Assembly (NCBI GenBank): GCA_009733575.1
Contig: ML769531.1
Location: forward strand, 1-64,000
Length of the DNA stretch: 64,000 bases
From: Gymnopus androsaceus JB14
Lineage: Eukaryota > Basidiomycota > Agaricomycetes > Agaricales > Omphalotaceae
Reading direction: 5' to 3'
Both the position numbers and the translations under genes were made by a program. Below the pieces are notes generated by a model. The model had not been told where the DNA came from and searched no databases. It was given only the letters and a program-made list of their open reading frames with translations. Position 1 is the stretch's first letter. Every line of letters starts with the position of its first letter. This document shows, one piece after another, positions 59,899-64,000 of the stretch.

Positions 59899-62702
59899 AT
59901 GGCAGATCCCGATCTAATTCGAGTAAACGACTTGCTCATATCCGTGCTGCTTCATTCCGGTTCTCGTTGGCCTTGCAAAGGATCTAAGCCTACAGCCCAA
60001 CCTATTCTCGTTTCTCTTGCTATTCCTCACGATATTACAACCACAGCAATATCAGATGATCTTTCCAAATCGATAAACTACTCTACTCTAGCTTCCACTC
60101 TTCGCATCTTTCTCAGTCAACCTGCTTTCGAATCCCTAGAGCAGATATTGTCTCGTTCCTTCGACTTGCTGCTTCTACCCGAATCTTCGTCCGCTCCACG
60201 CCTTTCCGGAGCGCGAATTAAAGTTGTTCAGCTCAAGCCACCCTTGCACTGTAAGACTCTGACTGTCGAGGGCGAAGCAATATGCGGGACAGGTGCATCG
60301 TGGAACTTGACCAAGATTCGTCACCATATCGAAAACCTGGAATGTGAGACCATCATAGGTGTCAATCCAGCTGAACGTCTCGAGAGACAACTCGTCCGTA
60401 TCAATGTCTACATCGATACCCCCGATGCTACTTGGGCATCCAAGCATTGGCTAGACTTTCGTGCTCTTACCAGACGACTCTATGAAGTCCGTTTTTGCGT
60501 TTACTGATACATTCCCAATTGGTATTGACATCGCGGTACAGAAAGTGGGAGAAACATCGTATCTGACATTGGAAGCTCTTGCATCCTTCATCGCTTTGGA
60601 AACGCTTCAGCATTTGCGATCCGCGTTTTGCAGAGAGCTCGGACTATCATCCAACAGTCAGCGTCAAGGCTGCGAAACCTTGCGCTTTAGTCTTTGCTGA
60701 CTCTTCGGAAGTCGAGATTAGTCGAAGGTTTGAAGATTATCCGATGCAGTTGTCCTCAGCGCATCAGGTTATTCAAGAGGTATGTATCCCGCCCTCTGAA
60801 TCACTCCGATACTCATGCCTTTGTCTTTAGTCTCCTGCTTTGGGCGGAATCCATTCCGCTGCCATTGCTCTTGGATCCAATGTCGGCGATAGCTTCCAAA
60901 ATATTGAACTTAGCACTGCGACTCTTAGAGATTCCACTTCAAGTCATAGAAGATCGATCTCTCGTTTCAGAAAATGCATTTCTTTCAGTGGTCGATACAA
61001 GCTTCCTCTACCAGAGTGCACCAATGTATGTGACTGATCAGCCCTCTTTCATCAATTGCGCGTGTCTGGTGAACTTTTGTGTTTTCCTTCCGCCATGAGC
61101 TTGCCCTAACGCAATGCAGATAGAAACCAACATCCAGCCGATGAGCCTCCTACAACTCGTCAAAAGGATAGAGGACATCGTCGGACGACAACCGTCCTTC
61201 CGTAATGGACCTCGTGCTATCGACTTGGATATCGTTTTATACGACCAGCTAACTATCGACACGAGACCTATGGAGGAACGAAACACACTGGACAATTTAA
61301 AAGGCCATTTGGTCGTTCCTCACCCGAGAATGAGCGAAAGGGAATTCGTCTTGCGGCCGCTGTTTGAGTAAGTGAACTTGTTCTCTCTTCCCGGTGCTTT
61401 TTCTCAGCAGCCTCTTCTAGCATGATACCAGATTACATCCATCCAACTCTCTACAAAAGCATCGACACCTTGCTGAAAGAACTCTTATTCGTCTCTAACG
61501 ATCCTCCTATGGACAAAGTCCTTCCATTCCCTCGATATCCCCTTCCTTCCAATGCATCTCCAATTCTCCCCGGAATAGATCCAGTACCCTCGACTCTAAC
61601 CCACTGGACATACAGCGGCCCAAAAACCACTCGAAAAAAGCAAAAGCTGCGCCCAAAAGTAAAACTCGCCTCATGGCCACTCTAAACACTACACCCGATT
61701 CCTTCTCCGATGGTTCAACCCACAACACGATCCCTACAGCACTGGCGTATACGCGTGAAGCCGCGCGGGCACCAGTAGACATAATGGACATTGGAGGATA
61801 TTCAACGAGACCTGGGGCTGCGTTCGTTAGTGTCGAAGAGGAGATTAAGCGTGTTGTACCCGTTGTTCAAGCAATGCGGTCTATCGCTCCCTCTACCGCT
61901 GAAGAGGAAGAGGAAAACACAGTTGATTAGGGAGATGCCTATTAGCATTGATACTTTCCGGTGGGAGGTTGCTGAAAAGGCTATTCTCGCTGGAGCCAAC
62001 TGTATCAACGACGTATACGCGTTCACGGGTCCAGATAGTTACCCTTATCCTGCGACCGGAGACGGAGACGGAGAACGCAAGGAAAGAGCAGCGCGGTACA
62101 TGCAGGAGATGAAACGCGTCGCTCGAAAGCTCGCAGTTCCTGTTGTGCTGATGCATTCGAGAGGGGATGCTGGCATGAACAAGGATTATTCTGCGTATGC
62201 GTACGGGGACGGGGATGGGGATGCTTCCGTCATCGAAGGTGTGCGTGTGGAGTTGGGAATGAAGGTAGGATGAGATTGTCAAGGGAAAGGGAGGTGTGAG
62301 GAGGTGGAGTGTTATTGTTGATCCTGGGATTGGGTTTAGTAAGACTGTTGAGGGTAATTTGGAGCTTTTGAGAGAAGGAGCGGGTGTGACTGTGGATATA
62401 CCTATCGGTAGAGGTGAGTCGGTATCATTCTTTCGTTCCATCTCTAATCCTTCTGTGCAGGTCCTTCTCGTAAGAGGAACCCGCTTGCGGGGTATCCACA
62501 GCTAATCGGGACGTCGAGAAAGTCTTTCCTTGGTGCGATTCTGTCTAAAGAACGGGGAAAGGCGACTCAAGCGAAGGAAAGAAGTTGGGCGACTGCGGCG
62601 GCGGTTACTTGTGCGGTACAGCAAGGTGCATTGGTGCTTAGAGTTCATGATACTCATGAAATGGCGGATGTACTAGCTATCGCTGATGCTCTTTGGCGAT
62701 GA
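59899..62702 (+). CDS. FOL1: Trifunctional folate synthesis enzyme FOL1 (DHNA/HPPK/DHPS)
   Basis: Makes dihydropteroate from dihydroneopterin and pABA. Two FolB-like aldolase repeats come first (LVRINVYIDTPDATWASKHW; then LYE joined by an intron to KVGETSYLTLEALASFIA and VSVKAAKPCALVFADSSEVE). HPPK follows (AAIALGSNVGDSFQNIE, SFRNGPRAIDLDIVLYD, LVVPHPRMSEREFVLRPLF). DHPS ends it (LMATLNTTPDSFSDGS, IMDIGGYSTRPGAAFV, MPISIDTFRWEVAEKAILAG, VPVVLMHSRGDA, WSVIVDPGIGFSKT, QLIGTSRKSFLGAIL). One-base shifts are needed near 60645, at an A-run at 61634-61639, and near 61914; the last two compensate. The alternatives are assembly indels or unrecognised introns. Pathway motifs are all present. Confidence 0.88.
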
Positions 62703-62767
62703 GCAAAGCAGGTTTAGTGGATACAAAGATACAAGCATGTAGCATAGTTAGTTTACATTCAATAGTG

Positions 62768-64000
62768 TTACAGTGGTCCCTCCATTATAGCCTTGAGAGC
62801 AGGGGCAGTAATTTTTCTCGTTGCTTGAGGATTCTGAGTGTATACCCTCACTCGAAGCTGCCCAGGCACATTATCCAAAGTCCCAGCCGCAAACTTCTTA
62901 TGCTTCTTCACCTCCAAAATCGCATCCTTCTCCAACCCGTCCCATAATCGTTCTGCCAGAACGTCAAAATCAAACCCATCAGATGGCGGCGAGTCGGTTC
63001 GCACCATCCAAGCCATCTCCCGCTTGCGTTTTCCTTTGGTTGCTCCTCGATATGCAGTTAGCACGCCGAGGATGTGTAGACCTCTTTCCTTCATCCATGC
63101 CTCGCCTTCAGTTTCTAGCTTTCCATCCAAAGCCCATTGTTTTAGTCTGACGGGTACAGTGGATAGACCAGCTCGGATAGTAGGCTTATCTGCATGCCAT
63201 GGAAGGACGAATTCATACTCTTTGTAGTCTCTACGAAGAAGATCTCGAGGTCCCAGATGGGATACATCGTTCTTCATCGTAGAAAGCTCTTCCGAAAGAC
63301 TTTTGATAGCCTCTATCTCGAAAAGTGAGTTGGGACCGCTGGAATTGGTACTAGATGCCTCAAGCACGTTCACGGGAGGTAAAGACGAAGCAAGTGTGGA
63401 TTTGGGAGCGAGGAAAGCGGCTGCTTTTCGATCGACATCGATGGCTTTGCCGCCTGGCTTGAGACCGTCCGTGTCGATGAGTATGGCGGAAAGTAAGAGT
63501 GTGGCTAGCTCCGGAGGGAGCTCAGCGATGTCGAATAGGGATGCAATATGAGATGCACAACTCCCTGCGGGTGATACGATACGTGGTTCTGCGGTATCGG
63601 TATAAAGTCCCTCGTCTGCGTGATGATCGACGATGGCGACTACTGAAGGTGGCTCTGCGGGAGTGAATGTGGATGCGAGACGGTTGTGATCCACGAGGGC
63701 AAAGCGGGAAGATGGGAAAGGTTTGAATTCGGCTAGATCTGTAACGAAGAGTAGCTGGTCTTTCGGTTGCGAGAGACCTGCAAGGTGTAAAGCATGGAGG
63801 TTCTCTGCCCTCAGATCAAGATCTTCTCGGCCCATCTGCAGCAGGGATATGGTTGGCTGTTCGAGCACTTTTGTGCGTAGCCAAGCAAAGGCAATAGAGC
63901 TGGCGATAGTGTCAAGATCTGTAATAAGTCAGTAGATTGCCATAGTTCGAATAGCGAATGCAGTACCTCCTGCTTCATTGCCCATCACCACAGTCCATTC
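62768..64000 (-). CDS. PPX1: Exopolyphosphatase PPX1-like, DHH phosphoesterase (5' end outside window)
   Basis: Manganese-dependent hydrolase releasing phosphate from polyphosphate chains. The incomplete N terminus reads EWTVVMGNEAG, then across a 48-bp intron DLDTIASSIAFAWLR, the first metal motif. The next motifs are FALVDHNRL and VAIVDHHADEG (DHH), followed by SAILIDTDGLK. The DHHA2 domain occupies the rest, ending ITAPALKAIMEGPL. The start lies beyond base 64000. It converges with FOL1, the stop codons 65 bases apart. No frame break seen in the visible part. Confidence 0.9.

Noticed and set aside
1..64000. Secondary-metabolite cluster or CRISPR array
   Set aside because: No polyketide, peptide or terpene synthase and no regularly spaced repeats; the isolated oxidoreductases do not make a cluster.

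Overview
The window is nuclear DNA from a filamentous basidiomycete, most probably an agaricomycete (mushroom-forming fungus). Genes are split by many short introns of about 45-60 bases. Zn2Cys6 regulators with a fungal-specific middle domain are abundant, there are GH128 glucanases of the kind founded by Lentinula GLU1, an F-box protein begins with a CPTCG zinc ribbon, and transposable elements sit between and inside genes. Coding calls below join exons by hand from splice sites and family motifs; spans run from start codon to stop codon, introns included.

Left part (0-7.6 kb): a large-subunit catalase with a C-terminal DJ-1/glutaminase-like domain, then a secreted BBE-type FAD oxidoreductase, both on the minus strand. 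At 7.6-10 kb lies a decayed element with long diverged inverted ends. From 10.7 to 17.7 kb is a relic of a PriB-like Zn2Cys6 regulator. A 3.8 kb LTR retrotransposon (perfect 5-bp target duplication) and a 219-bp TA-flanked MITE broke it, and frameshifts followed. The retrotransposon carries gag and protease but no reverse transcriptase or integrase, so it is non-autonomous.

Middle part (17.9-44 kb): an HPP-family membrane protein, a small secreted protein, a decayed short-chain dehydrogenase, a tail-anchored hypothetical protein, a large Zn2Cys6 regulator, a Chs7-like chitin-synthase chaperone, two tandem GH128 glucanases, ribosomal protein eS30 (five short exons) and an F-box/LRR-like protein. 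The 30.5-35 kb stretch is gene-poor.

Right part (44-64 kb): a CACTA-like non-autonomous element with CCCAGG-rich ends, then three apparently intact PriB-like Zn2Cys6 regulators related to the 10.7-17.7 kb relic. These are followed by an epoxide-hydrolase-like alpha/beta hydrolase, SEC11 signal peptidase, the trifunctional folate enzyme FOL1 and the 3' part of exopolyphosphatase PPX1. The last three are a housekeeping block, with SEC11 and FOL1 divergent and FOL1 and PPX1 convergent.

Several otherwise well-conserved genes (FOL1, the 26-30 kb regulator, the secreted protein, the SDR, the tail-anchored protein) show isolated one-base frame breaks. At least one in FOL1 is in an A-run. Because FOL1 is normally indispensable, assembly indels are a serious alternative to real pseudogenisation. 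I found no CRISPR array, rRNA, convincing tRNA, or evidence of a biosynthetic cluster.
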